Shown here in pieces: positions 54,521 to 63,268 of a DNA stretch of 64,000 nt. The stretch covers positions 124,001-188,000 of the forward strand of contig JAHBVV010000002.1 of NCBI GenBank assembly GCA_019637335.1, in the 5' to 3' direction. The stretch comes from Candidatus Hydrogenedentota bacterium (GTDB taxonomy: Bacteria; Hydrogenedentota; Hydrogenedentia; Hydrogenedentales; JAEUWI01). Made by a program: the position numbers and the translations under genes. The stretch's first letter is position 1, and every line of letters starts with the position of its first letter. Below the pieces are notes generated by a model that was not told the DNA's origin, made no database searches, and worked only from the letters and a program-made list of their open reading frames with translations.

Positions 54521-55738
54521 TCAATGGCTTGCCAAAAGCTCGCGGAGCGCCAACGCGTTCTTTTCCGCGCCCTGCCGCATCAGAGCCTGCTTGCTGGAAA
54601 GTCTCTCCCGGATCGCCTTCTCGTCAGAAAGAACCAACTCAAACTTCTCAGTCAGCGTATGGGCGGCGACCTTGTCCGTGTCCAGCAAGTAGTCTGTGTT
54701 CTCGAAAACATCGTTCCAGATGCCGCGCGCCTTCGCGCTGTACGCGATAGCGATCGTGGGTACACCGGTCGATATCGCCGCAATTGTCGCATGCGTCCGC
54801 GCCCCGAAAAAGATCCGGCATCGGCTTATCGCCCACTTCAGCTGCCGGGTGGGGATCCCATCCGGCAGAAGCAACACGCGATCCTCGCCGGCCGAGATCT
54901 GGCCGTGAATCTCCCGTAGAAACGCATGATCGTTCAGCGCCAGCGGCCCCCCCGGCTTCGACACGTGTGGGATTAGCGCCACCCGGTAGCCCTTCCCGAG
55001 CAGCATCTCGATAAACGCGGCGATCTCGCGCTGAAAAGCCCTGGCATCATTCGCGTACCACTTGAGAATCAGCCCGCTGACATTGATTCCGATGATATCG
55101 TCGCCCTCGAAAAACGCCGACTCGGGGCTCGCATACGGCTCTGGTTCCAGCGCGAAGGCCACGTCATGCACCTTCACCACGTTCTCGCGAACGCCGATCG
55201 AATCCAGATAGTCCACGGTCCCGCTTTCCCGCGCCGTAATAAGCGACACGCGCTTCAAGAACTCCGCGACCGACCGCTCGTACTCGGGCTCCCCGCTGAA
55301 CGGGCCGACACTCGCACTCCAGATGGCCGTCGGAATGCCGTGCCGCAGAAAATACTCGCACTGGGAAACGAATTTCTTGGGGAGGCCATAGTCCAGCGAG
55401 AAATTATCGCCGCCCAGCGACAACACACAATCCGGGCAACCGAGCGCGCGTGAAACTGCTGTGCGAAGGCCACCCGGAGGGACGCGCTGAACGGCGGGAA
55501 TAACGAAACGCCACGGTGAACGCGCCCCCCAGAGCCACCCGTTCTCCTGGTCCGCGCGCCACCGAACGTTTCCCATCTTGCTCTCGCGGGCGTCCGCTTC
55601 GCTGTCGCTCGACCACGCCGTGAAACGCGCACCGCTGAACTCCCGCGAAATGAGATCGGCTGTCGTACGGAAGATCGCCTCGCAACCGCGGTTGTAGAAG
55701 CCGCCGTTGCCTATAAACCAAATGTTAGAAGCTGTCAT
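54521..55738 (-). CDS. Polysaccharide pyruvyl transferase family protein
   Basis: A 405-residue protein of the polysaccharide pyruvyltransferase family (CsaB/WcaK-like), which adds a ketal-linked pyruvate from phosphoenolpyruvate to a sugar and gives the polymer negative charge. Typical elements are NGGFYNRGCEAIFRTTADLI (about 10-29), CVLSLGGDNFSLDYG (about 105), WSASVGPFSG, ARESGTVDYLDSIGV, and the C-terminal FFGARTHATIAAISTGVPTI with a conserved Arg-x-His (about 322). Start ATG 55738 keeps the family N terminus. It lies between the nitroreductase and GT2 genes of the same operon. Confidence 0.9.
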   Translation of the reverse strand: MTASNIWFIGNGGFYNRGCEAIFRTTADLISREFSGARFTAWSSDSEADARESKMGNVRWRADQENGWLWGARSPWRFVIPAVQRVPPGGLRTAVSRALGCPDCVLSLGGDNFSLDYGLPKKFVSQCEYFLRHGIPTAIWSASVGPFSGEPEYERSVAEFLKRVSLITARESGTVDYLDSIGVRENVVKVHDVAFALEPEPYASPESAFFEGDDIIGINVSGLILKWYANDARAFQREIAAFIEMLLGKGYRVALIPHVSKPGGPLALNDHAFLREIHGQISAGEDRVLLLPDGIPTRQLKWAISRCRIFFGARTHATIAAISTGVPTIAIAYSAKARGIWNDVFENTDYLLDTDKVAAHTLTEKFELVLSDEKAIRERLSSKQALMRQGAEKNALALRELLASH

Positions 55739-55814
55739 GCCATTGGGGCTCCTCAGTATCCCGCAGTGGACCGCCCTGCCGGGCGAGACCGATTTCAACC
55801 GTTGTATTCCCGCG

Positions 55815-56873
55815 TCAGTGCGCCGTCAGCACGTCTACGATCGCGCGACGCCGCGATTGGGCGACCTTGAACTCCTCCGGGAGGTGCCCAACCGCGAGAA
55901 ACATCATCACCACTTCGTTCTCGGGAATGGCGCCAAGCGCGCGGAGCATCTCGTCGTTCCATGGCGGCACGGCCCAGTTCAGGCAGCATGTCCCAAGTCC
56001 GAGCGAGTGGAGCGCGTATATGAGCGACATCGAAAACATGCCGCCGTCAATCCACGACTGGTTTCGCTCATCATTCTTCACGAAGCAACGAAGGTCGCAG
56101 GTAATTATGATCAGCTTGTTGATCTGGTGGCGGAACCCCACATTCCCGTTCTGAAGCTCCAGAGCGCGCGTCATCTCCTCCCGATCAGAAAAAAGGTGCA
56201 CGCGCCACGCCTGCCGGTTGCAAACCGATGGCGTCGACAGCGCCATGCCTACCGCTTGCTCAATGAGCTTTGGGTCAACGTCCTCGTCCGAAAAATCACG
56301 GATGCTGTGGCGAGAAGCAAAAAAGTCGGACAGGTCCCGCTTCGATTTGGCAAGCAACTCATCCCGCCCGAGAACATATGTGCCTCCCTGGGGCTCGGAC
56401 CCGGCGGGCGTGGGCGCCGAGATCTGGTCCAGTTCCCCCGTCAGCCACGCCACGTCGACTCCGTGACCGCCATTGAACCGCGCATACTCCCGCAGAACGT
56501 TCAGTGCGATTTCCGTTATAACGTCACCGCCGTACTCCGCCAGGTACGTCTTGGTGTTGCGAAGTAGATCCTCCGCGGCCGGACGGCCAAAGCCCACCCG
56601 GCAATCGCGAAGCGAAAGCCCCTTCTCGAGGCGGTGATAGTCGATCGTGATCAGGGATCGGAGGCTTTCCTGCGTGGGATCCGGGCTGGATGCGGCGCTG
56701 AAACGGGAAAACCGTTTGAAATCGTAAATGTAGCACCGGTAAAGATCCCCGTTTCGCATTGCAAGCGGCAGGCAGCGGAACGCATGAAGCATGTCCCGGC
56801 TCCCTTGCGGCAACAGAACTTGAGCGATTTTCTTCAGCCGGCCCAGGCAGTTCCTCGCAACATTCGTTAACAT
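55815..56873 (-). CDS. Nitroreductase-family flavoprotein
   Basis: A 352-residue protein. Residues about 165-352 are an FMN-binding nitroreductase domain: ASRHSIRDFSDEDVD (FMN phosphate site), STPSVCNRQAWRVHLF, and SLGLGTCCLNWAVP near the flavin. The first about 160 residues are a helical extension (LYRCYIYDFKRFSRFS, LITIDYHRLEKGLSL) seen in nitroreductases located within exopolysaccharide clusters, often next to pyruvyl transferases. The true substrate of that subgroup is unknown; a redox step on a sugar or carrier is possible. It follows the flippase gene by 74 bp in the operon and has no membrane segment. Confidence 0.88.
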   Translation of the reverse strand: MLTNVARNCLGRLKKIAQVLLPQGSRDMLHAFRCLPLAMRNGDLYRCYIYDFKRFSRFSAASSPDPTQESLRSLITIDYHRLEKGLSLRDCRVGFGRPAAEDLLRNTKTYLAEYGGDVITEIALNVLREYARFNGGHGVDVAWLTGELDQISAPTPAGSEPQGGTYVLGRDELLAKSKRDLSDFFASRHSIRDFSDEDVDPKLIEQAVGMALSTPSVCNRQAWRVHLFSDREEMTRALELQNGNVGFRHQINKLIIITCDLRCFVKNDERNQSWIDGGMFSMSLIYALHSLGLGTCCLNWAVPPWNDEMLRALGAIPENEVVMMFLAVGHLPEEFKVAQSRRRAIVDVLTAH

Positions 56874-56947
56874 GATTACGCCTTCCTAGATGGGTTTCGG
56901 AGGTGTCAACGCCTGGACTCCGGGCGCCGCCCGTGGGACCGGCGCCG

Positions 56948-58507
56948 TCATCCGGCTTCGCCGCGCGGGCGGAGCTTCGCCCGGTAGCGGCGCACGATGC
57001 GCCATAGGTCGTCGCGATCACTCGGGCGCAAGCATAGGCCCAGAACGGCGAGGTATGCAAACGAACCCGGGATAAACGACACTGCAATGGCCAGCCAGGT
57101 GTCGATGTCCACCGCGCTCCGGTATACCAATGACACCACCGCGCCGGCAAGTCCCGGTAACATGCCCGGCCAGAGCGTCTCCCCGATCCAGGACCCGTAT
57201 CGAAGCCCGACAAGTTCCAGCCCCAGCGGCACCACGAATAGCGGGTAGAAAACTACCATGCAGACTATCGTCGACGCCGCCGCGCCCAGCGCGCCCCAGC
57301 CAAGCCAATAGACAACATAGATGGTTAGCGCCAGGTTGAAGACGTTCATTGCCGAGGAGATCAGCGCCCACTTCCGGATCTGGCCCTTCGCGTTCGCGAT
57401 GCCCGACGTCATTATCGTCCCATACGATACCGGAAAAAGCAGCATGGACACCGCCAGAACAGCCCCCGCGTGCGGGAAATTCGGGCCGGCGTACAAATGC
57501 ATGATCTCTCCGCTGTACACAGCCAGCAGAAACGTCGGAAACAGCGACGCCCAAAGCGCGATTCGTCCGCCGCGGAGATAGGCGTTTTGCATCCGCGCGG
57601 TATCGTTCGTCGCATGCATCGCCGTCAGCGCGGGCTGAGTCGGGGCCAGGGCCGAAAGGGAGAGGTTGTACACGTGCCGAGACGCCAGCGTGCCCACGTG
57701 AGATGTCGCAACCTCTAACGGGGTAGAGAGTTTGTTCAAAATAATCGCATCCGCGCTTGTCCGGACCGTGGTCGCAAGCGAAGCCACGAAGCTCCATCCG
57801 CCGAAGCCGGTAAGCTCCCGCGCGATCGGCCAATATACGAAGGCCCTGCGGAATCGCAACTGCGGCACGATCCGGACCGAGATCGCGAGGCTGATTATCA
57901 GATTCAAGAGTTCGCTCGTCACCGAGGCCACCACGATCCAGAGCACCCGGATTTCGATGCCGAACAGAAGCACGAAAAGCAGCGCAAGCCGGAACAGCTC
58001 GCACCCCACCTGTATCAGATTCTGTGTCACAAACCGCTGCCGGACGTAAAGCCCCACGGTAAACGCCGACATGGGCAGGCGCACCGCCAGGCTGAACATC
58101 AATAACCCCATCATCAGCCGGGCGTCCGGAAGGTAGCCCGGATCAATGGTCAAGACATAATCGATATACCACGAGAAAAGGCCGCCTCCCAGCAACATGA
58201 TGACGCCCGCCCCGAGCAGGATGGGAAACATCGTGGAGACTATCTGGGTCACCCGCTCGTCGTCCTCCCGCGCATACGCCTCCACGACGTAGCGGCCAAG
58301 CCCGCCCGTCAGCACCATCGTCAACAGCGGCGCAAACATGATGACGTTATACAGGACCACAAGCAGGCTGTACTCTTCCGGAGACACCCGCTTCAGCAGA
58401 TACTGCTGGAGCCACACCAGCACCGTTAGCCCCAGAAGCCGCGTCGCGATCGAACTCGCCGAGTTGATCAGCACCAGCCTCTTACTTATCTCAACGCGCT
58501 CGCCCAA
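56948..58507 (-). CDS. Oligosaccharide flippase (Wzx-like)
   Basis: A 519-residue polytopic protein of the MOP superfamily with about 14 helices, predicted to flip the completed lipid-linked repeat unit outward. Typical pieces are LINSASSIATRLLGLTVLVW at the N terminus, FGGWSFVASLATTVRTSAD and ADAIILNKL (about 235-260), and SMLLFPVSYGTIMTSGIANA (about 360). The frame opens with TTG 58507, with AAAGG nine bases upstream and only four bases after the ligase stop, so the start is plausible by coupling. A Wzx flippase next to an O-antigen ligase-like gene supports a Wzy-dependent pathway. Confidence 0.88.
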   Translation of the reverse strand: MGERVEISKRLVLINSASSIATRLLGLTVLVWLQQYLLKRVSPEEYSLLVVLYNVIMFAPLLTMVLTGGLGRYVVEAYAREDDERVTQIVSTMFPILLGAGVIMLLGGGLFSWYIDYVLTIDPGYLPDARLMMGLLMFSLAVRLPMSAFTVGLYVRQRFVTQNLIQVGCELFRLALLFVLLFGIEIRVLWIVVASVTSELLNLIISLAISVRIVPQLRFRRAFVYWPIARELTGFGGWSFVASLATTVRTSADAIILNKLSTPLEVATSHVGTLASRHVYNLSLSALAPTQPALTAMHATNDTARMQNAYLRGGRIALWASLFPTFLLAVYSGEIMHLYAGPNFPHAGAVLAVSMLLFPVSYGTIMTSGIANAKGQIRKWALISSAMNVFNLALTIYVVYWLGWGALGAAASTIVCMVVFYPLFVVPLGLELVGLRYGSWIGETLWPGMLPGLAGAVVSLVYRSAVDIDTWLAIAVSFIPGSFAYLAVLGLCLRPSDRDDLWRIVRRYRAKLRPRGEAG

Positions 58508-58511
58508 CGGG

Positions 58512-59885
58512 TCACGCCTTTCGCAGGTAATGGTAAAGCGACGCCGAAACCCCCAGCACGATGTGGCCCAGGAAAAACATCGACGTCTGGCGGAATTCCC
58601 ATTCCGTCCAGCTCTGCATCAGCACCCCGCAAAGGCTCAGGAAAGTCCCCGTCCAGACCAGGTTCAGCAGTTGCTCCCGTTTGCGAATCACGCTGATCCC
58701 CGATATCCATAGCGCCTGCAGCAGAAACAGCAAGAACAGCACGAGGCCCGGAACGCCCACCTCCGTAAGCGTGATCAGAAAAAGATTGTGCGCAGGCGCC
58801 ACCTGCCAACCGCCCCCCGGCCCGCCGTCCGTGCTCAAATAAGGGAGCATGCGAAAGCCGGCCATCGGGCCATACTGCCCCGATATCGCCCAACTCCAGT
58901 TGTTCAGGCCCACCCCCGTCAGCGGGCGGTCCGCAATCGCCGGGGACGCCATCCGGAAGTAGCTCCCGCGGTCCCCCTCGTCGGAAAGGTATTCCTGCTC
59001 CAGATCGAAGCCCCCAAGCCGCTCCATGATCGTGTCGTACGATTTCAGCACCATCAGCGATATCAACACCGCCCCAACCAGGCCAATCACCACATTGCGC
59101 GGTGTTATCCGAAGGCCCGTCGAAAGCGCGAAACCGGCCCCGGAAACCACGATCAGCGCTGCAAACCCCGTCCGGCTGACGCTCAGCAGCACACAGCCCG
59201 CCGCCGCCGTAAACGCGAGAATACACACCACGCGGAGCGCAATATGGGTATTGCGCGCAAACATGGCCCCGATGAAGATCGGCACGCATTGAAGGCAGTA
59301 CATCGAAAGGGAATTCGGGTGTGCGAGCGTTCCCCGAACGCGATAGACCCCGTGCACGTAGCGGTCCCGCAAACAGATCAGGGCCTCGTAGAAGATCGTC
59401 CCCGCAAGCGCCCACACGAAAAGATGAATCTCCCGGGGGCTGCGGATATACGCGCACACCGCAACAACGAGCACAATCGCCCGCGCGATCTTCGTCAATT
59501 CAAACAGGCCGAAAATCTTCGGATCGTTGACCACCACCGTCAGCGCGCACCAGCCAAAATACGCCAGCAGCAAGCCCAGCGTGGGGGGCCAGAACAGCGG
59601 CTTGCCCTCGCGCTGGCGCGTCGCCAGGCTCCCCACAAGCAGGATCACCGCCAGCAAATCCAGGTACGATACCTCGATCCCCGTCGTCGTCCCACGATAC
59701 CATTCCCGGCTCAAGAAGTTGATGTCCGTCGGAAAGCCAAACAGCCCCGCCGGCATGCTCGTCCCGAATACGAGAAAAACGAACACGAAGTCCAGCGCCC
59801 GCCGCGAACTCGCCGCCAGGAAGATCCCGATCGGCAATGTGATCGCGCTCCCGCCAAAGAAAATGATGTGCTTGGCCTCGAGCAA
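58512..59885 (-). CDS. O-antigen ligase/polymerase family membrane protein
   Basis: A 457-residue membrane protein with about 11 helices and one large periplasmic loop (about 280-375), the topology of WaaL ligases and Wzy-type polymerases. Family signs are GTLAHPNSLSMYCLQ (about 183), LLSVSRTGFAALIVV, and in the loop GVGLNNWSW with PAHNLFLITLTEVG, whose His is usually essential. The enzyme either joins polymer to lipid A or polymerises repeat units; sequence alone does not decide. The start is TTG 59885 with AGGA upstream. The 65-bp gap before it contains a perfect GGCGGCGCGCCGCC palindrome but no recognisable promoter. Confidence 0.88.
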   Translation of the reverse strand: MLEAKHIIFFGGSAITLPIGIFLAASSRRALDFVFVFLVFGTSMPAGLFGFPTDINFLSREWYRGTTTGIEVSYLDLLAVILLVGSLATRQREGKPLFWPPTLGLLLAYFGWCALTVVVNDPKIFGLFELTKIARAIVLVVAVCAYIRSPREIHLFVWALAGTIFYEALICLRDRYVHGVYRVRGTLAHPNSLSMYCLQCVPIFIGAMFARNTHIALRVVCILAFTAAAGCVLLSVSRTGFAALIVVSGAGFALSTGLRITPRNVVIGLVGAVLISLMVLKSYDTIMERLGGFDLEQEYLSDEGDRGSYFRMASPAIADRPLTGVGLNNWSWAISGQYGPMAGFRMLPYLSTDGGPGGGWQVAPAHNLFLITLTEVGVPGLVLFLLFLLQALWISGISVIRKREQLLNLVWTGTFLSLCGVLMQSWTEWEFRQTSMFFLGHIVLGVSASLYHYLRKA

Positions 59886-59950
59886 TGGTCACGGTTCCTG
59901 GAAAGGTCGGGATTGCGGCGGCGCGCCGCCGCCGCGGCGAAGACCTGGAC

Positions 59951-61381
59951 TCATCGCGGCTGATCCAGATTATGCTTCTCTATGCGGCGCCGCAGCACCT
60001 GGTAGCTGATCCCCAGCGCCTCGGCCGCACGCCGCCGGTTCCACTGGTGCTGTTCGAGCGCCTCCAGTATCTCGTCTGGCGTGACCTCGCGCGGCGGGGC
60101 CGGCCGAGATTCCGGCTTGGCCGCCGGTTCCGGCGCACTGCTCGATGCCGCCGCCGGCGATGGGCGCGCGGCGCGCCGCCCCGGCCCGTGCGAAGTCACG
60201 GTCTCCGTCTTGCCAAGTACAAGCCACCGCTTGATCGTGCTCTCAAGCTCGCGCACATTCCCGTGCCAGTCCCGCTCGGTAAGCTGCGTCAGGTCCTCGC
60301 CCGTCACTTCAAAAGGGCGGTCCCCCGCGAAATTGCTGTACTTCTTCGCGAAGTGCCGCACCAGCAGCGGGATGTCCTCCTTCCGGCTGTTCAGCGGCGG
60401 AGCCCAGATGCACACCTCGTTCAGGCGGAAGTACAGATCCTGCCGGAAGCTTCCGTTCTCCGTCTTCACTTCAATATCCGCATTCGTCGCCGCAATAATC
60501 TGAACGTCCACCTTCACCGAATGCCGCCCGCCCAGCTTCGTGAATTCCTTGTGCTCGATTACCTGAAGCAGCTTCGCCTGCAAGTTGGGGTGCATCTCGC
60601 AGATCTCGTCCAGGAAAATCACCCCCTTGTCCGCCAGGCTGAAGCGCCCCGGCTTCGCCGAAACCGCCCCCGTAAACGCGCCGCGCTCGTAGCCGAAAAG
60701 CTCGCTCTCCAGAAGCTGCTCCGGAAGCGCGCCGCAATTCACCTTCACCAGCGGCTTGTCGGCGCGCCGAGAAAGGCGGTGGATTTCCCGCGCGATCACA
60801 TCCTTCCCCGCACCGCTCGGACCCCGGATAAGGCAATTGAGGTCCGTCTGCGCAACCTGCTTGATAACCGTGCGCAGCTCCTGCATCGGCGGGCTAACCC
60901 CCACCAGAAGCGATGCCGCAAGCTCGGGCGACTCCTCCACCTCCGCCGCCGCATCCGCCGAGGAGTTGCGCCGCGGCGTGGCCGCCTTCGATACCGCCGC
61001 CCGGATCTCAGGCAGGCTGAACGGCTTTACCAGAAAATCGCTCGCCCCACGCCGCATGCAATCGATCACCACATGCGGCGGCGCGTCGATCGAAACGCAG
61101 ATCACGCTCGGCTGGTTCTTGCTCTCCAGGACCTGCGAAAGCGTCTCCGGCGTGAGCCCCGCTTCCGGCATAATCTCATAAAGAACGCAGTCAAAGTACT
61201 CCCGCTCCACGCGTTGCGCCGCCTGGCTCGCGCTGTTGGCCGACACAACCTGGTAGCCCGAAAGGCCGAGGCCCTTTTCGAGCGACCAGCAAACCCCGGG
61301 ATCCGTGTCAACCACCAGAAGTCGCGGCGCGCCGGTGTCGGGAGTCTCGCTGGCGGGTACTGGTTTCACAATCACACTCAC
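59951..61381 (-). CDS. NtrC-type sigma-54 activator with Asp-to-Glu receiver
   Basis: A 476-residue enhancer-binding protein. The N-terminal receiver (about 19-140) keeps the acidic pocket (Asp25, Asp27), Ser97 and Lys119 (VKPF), but the phospho-acceptor Asp is Glu69 in LYEIMP. A Glu here often mimics constitutive phosphorylation, so phosphotransfer to this protein is doubtful. The AAA+ domain is complete: Walker A GPSGAGKD (187-194), GAFTGA (234-239, sigma-54 contact) and Walker B IFLDE (255-259). A Fis-type HTH (about 432-472) binds DNA. GTG 61381 overlaps the pseudokinase stop (GTGA), so the two are coupled. It precedes the exopolysaccharide genes and probably controls them, as PrsR-like regulators do in exosortase clusters (analogy only). 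Confidence 0.88.
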   Translation of the reverse strand: MSVIVKPVPASETPDTGAPRLLVVDTDPGVCWSLEKGLGLSGYQVVSANSASQAAQRVEREYFDCVLYEIMPEAGLTPETLSQVLESKNQPSVICVSIDAPPHVVIDCMRRGASDFLVKPFSLPEIRAAVSKAATPRRNSSADAAAEVEESPELAASLLVGVSPPMQELRTVIKQVAQTDLNCLIRGPSGAGKDVIAREIHRLSRRADKPLVKVNCGALPEQLLESELFGYERGAFTGAVSAKPGRFSLADKGVIFLDEICEMHPNLQAKLLQVIEHKEFTKLGGRHSVKVDVQIIAATNADIEVKTENGSFRQDLYFRLNEVCIWAPPLNSRKEDIPLLVRHFAKKYSNFAGDRPFEVTGEDLTQLTERDWHGNVRELESTIKRWLVLGKTETVTSHGPGRRAARPSPAAASSSAPEPAAKPESRPAPPREVTPDEILEALEQHQWNRRRAAEALGISYQVLRRRIEKHNLDQPR

Positions 61382-63030
61382 GCTGGTATTTCCGCGCTGC
61401 GCGGAGCCTGAAGCGGATTCCTCGGCAGGATGATGTGAAACGCCCGCCAGCGCCCGTCTTCGTGTTTCAGCAGTAGTTTGCCCCCGCAACTCTGGATCGC
61501 TCGCTGCGCCAGTATGAACTGCGGCTGGCTTTCGATCAACATCGGAAGCTCCTCCTGGCCCGAACGGTAGGGGAGCCCAAAGAGCTCCGCGGCCCGAGCC
61601 TCATACCGGATTTGCACCAGGATGTGGCTCGATTCCGATACCCACACGCCAAGCTGAAGCACGCCGCCCGCCTCAAGCGTCCGCGCCGCCGCCGCGATAA
61701 GGTCCAGCATCGTGCGCGCAAGGCTCACCCCATTCAACAGCACGCACTCGCAATCCCGCTCGTAGCAACGTTCCACCACGATCCCCCGGTTCTTCATCGA
61801 GCGCGAAAGAATATCCACCGCCTGGTCCAGATACTCCGAAAGCTGCACGGTCTCCACCGAGTCCTTCCGGGGCATCGAAAGGCTCCGGAAATCCTTGATC
61901 TGGCTGTGCAGACCCTCCACATTGTCCCGGATCAGCTTCAGCCCCTCTTGCGCCTCCGCGCATACCGGCGTCTCGCCGATGAAGTCCGCCGTCGTGCCGA
62001 TCGCCGTCAGCCCCTGGATGAGCCCCTTCGAGATCTCCACCGCAATATTCCCCAGGCTCGCCCGCTGCGTCGCGTGCAGCGAAAGCCGCGCGTCCTGCCA
62101 TTCAAAGCCCAGAAAGTGCGCGCACATCCCCAGAAACTGGTCGCAATCCAGATCAACCGTATAGCTCCGCGGGATAAAAAACGCCACCGAGCACACCTCC
62201 TTCCCCCAGAAGCTCTGCGGGTACACATACACCGCCGACGCCGGAAGATTCACGCTCGCGTATCGCTCCGTGAGCGCGCGCACCCGCTCTTCCGCTTCCT
62301 GCGGCAGCGCCGCCTCGCCTGCGTCCGTCTCCGGCGTCTCCACCGAAACCACATGCACCTCGTTGTCCGCGCCGCGCCACGCGCAAACGTACTCCCGGCC
62401 CGTCGCCGAAACAAGCGCCACGCTCTCAAGCGGCAGGTACTGCTCCAACTCCTCGATGATGCTCCGGAACACGAGCTCCTCGCTGTAAGAATCCGCCGCC
62501 ACCTGCGTCAGGCGCACCAGCGAGTGAAGGCGCGCGCTCACCAGCTCGCAATGGTTCGCATACTGCCGCAGATCGCGGGTCGCATCCTCCACCCGAACCT
62601 TCAACTGCTCGCGTTCCTCCGACAACAGCCGCACCAGCTCATCCCGCTCCAGCAGCACCGCGTGGTACTCCAGCGCCCGCTTCACCGCCGCCTGAAGCGT
62701 CGCGGAGACAAACGGCTTGATCACAAAATCAAAAGCCCCCGCCCGCATCGTGTCGATGATCGTCTCCGCGCGCCCGTCCCCCGTCAGGATAACCGGCGCC
62801 AGCAGCGGATGGTGCTCCCGCATAAACGGCAGAAGATCCAGCCCGTTGCCGTCCGGAAGCCCAAGATCCACCAGCGCGCACGCAAAAGTGCGCTCGCCCA
62901 GCCGTTCCCGCGCCTCCGCAAGGCTCGATGCCGACACCGTCGAAAGCCCCGATACCTGCATCAGCTCCCGAAGCAGTCCCTGGATCTGTTGATTGTCGTC
63001 GACAATCAGTATGTGAATGTCATCGTTCAT
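61378..63030 (-). CDS. Receiver-linked pseudo-histidine kinase
   Basis: A 550-residue protein. The N-terminal receiver is intact: Asp11-Asp12, phospho-acceptor Asp55 in LVDLGLPDG, Thr83 and Lys105 (IKPF). A coiled coil (about 118-160) and a GAF-like domain (about 175-310) follow. The region aligned with the dimerisation domain reads LGNIAVEISKGLIQGL (326-341), with Lys335 where NtrB-type kinases have the phospho-His. In the catalytic domain the N-box Asn motif is replaced by DLIAAAA and no DxGxG is found, so ATP binding and autophosphorylation seem lost. It is coupled to the NtrC-like gene. It probably senses phosphorylation of its receiver and controls its partner by contact. Start ATG 63030 preserves the receiver. 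Confidence 0.85.
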   Translation of the reverse strand: MNDDIHILIVDDNQQIQGLLRELMQVSGLSTVSASSLAEARERLGERTFACALVDLGLPDGNGLDLLPFMREHHPLLAPVILTGDGRAETIIDTMRAGAFDFVIKPFVSATLQAAVKRALEYHAVLLERDELVRLLSEEREQLKVRVEDATRDLRQYANHCELVSARLHSLVRLTQVAADSYSEELVFRSIIEELEQYLPLESVALVSATGREYVCAWRGADNEVHVVSVETPETDAGEAALPQEAEERVRALTERYASVNLPASAVYVYPQSFWGKEVCSVAFFIPRSYTVDLDCDQFLGMCAHFLGFEWQDARLSLHATQRASLGNIAVEISKGLIQGLTAIGTTADFIGETPVCAEAQEGLKLIRDNVEGLHSQIKDFRSLSMPRKDSVETVQLSEYLDQAVDILSRSMKNRGIVVERCYERDCECVLLNGVSLARTMLDLIAAAARTLEAGGVLQLGVWVSESSHILVQIRYEARAAELFGLPYRSGQEELPMLIESQPQFILAQRAIQSCGGKLLLKHEDGRWRAFHIILPRNPLQAPRSAEIPA

Positions 63031-63268
63031 CCCAACCCGTTCGTGCCTGCCCCGGGGCCCGCGTGCCTGTCCCCCGGCGCGCTGGCGGGGCCACAGCCGC
63101 CAGTGACCCGCAAGGATACCGTATGTGCATGTGATATTCCAACTTATCTGTGCCGAATTCCGTACTATTCTCCCCATTACCCGCCCGCCACGGCGCTGGA
63201 TTCCCGACCAATTCTGTGTTAAGGTAACTTGACGTGCCGCAGTGAGTTTTGAACGGAATTCCACCATC

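Noticed and set aside
63131-63160. Sigma-54 promoter upstream of the pseudokinase
   Set aside because: The minus strand reads CGGCACAGATAAGTTGGA, which resembles TGGCAC-N5-TTGCA, but the spacing is two bases too long and the -12 GC is missing.
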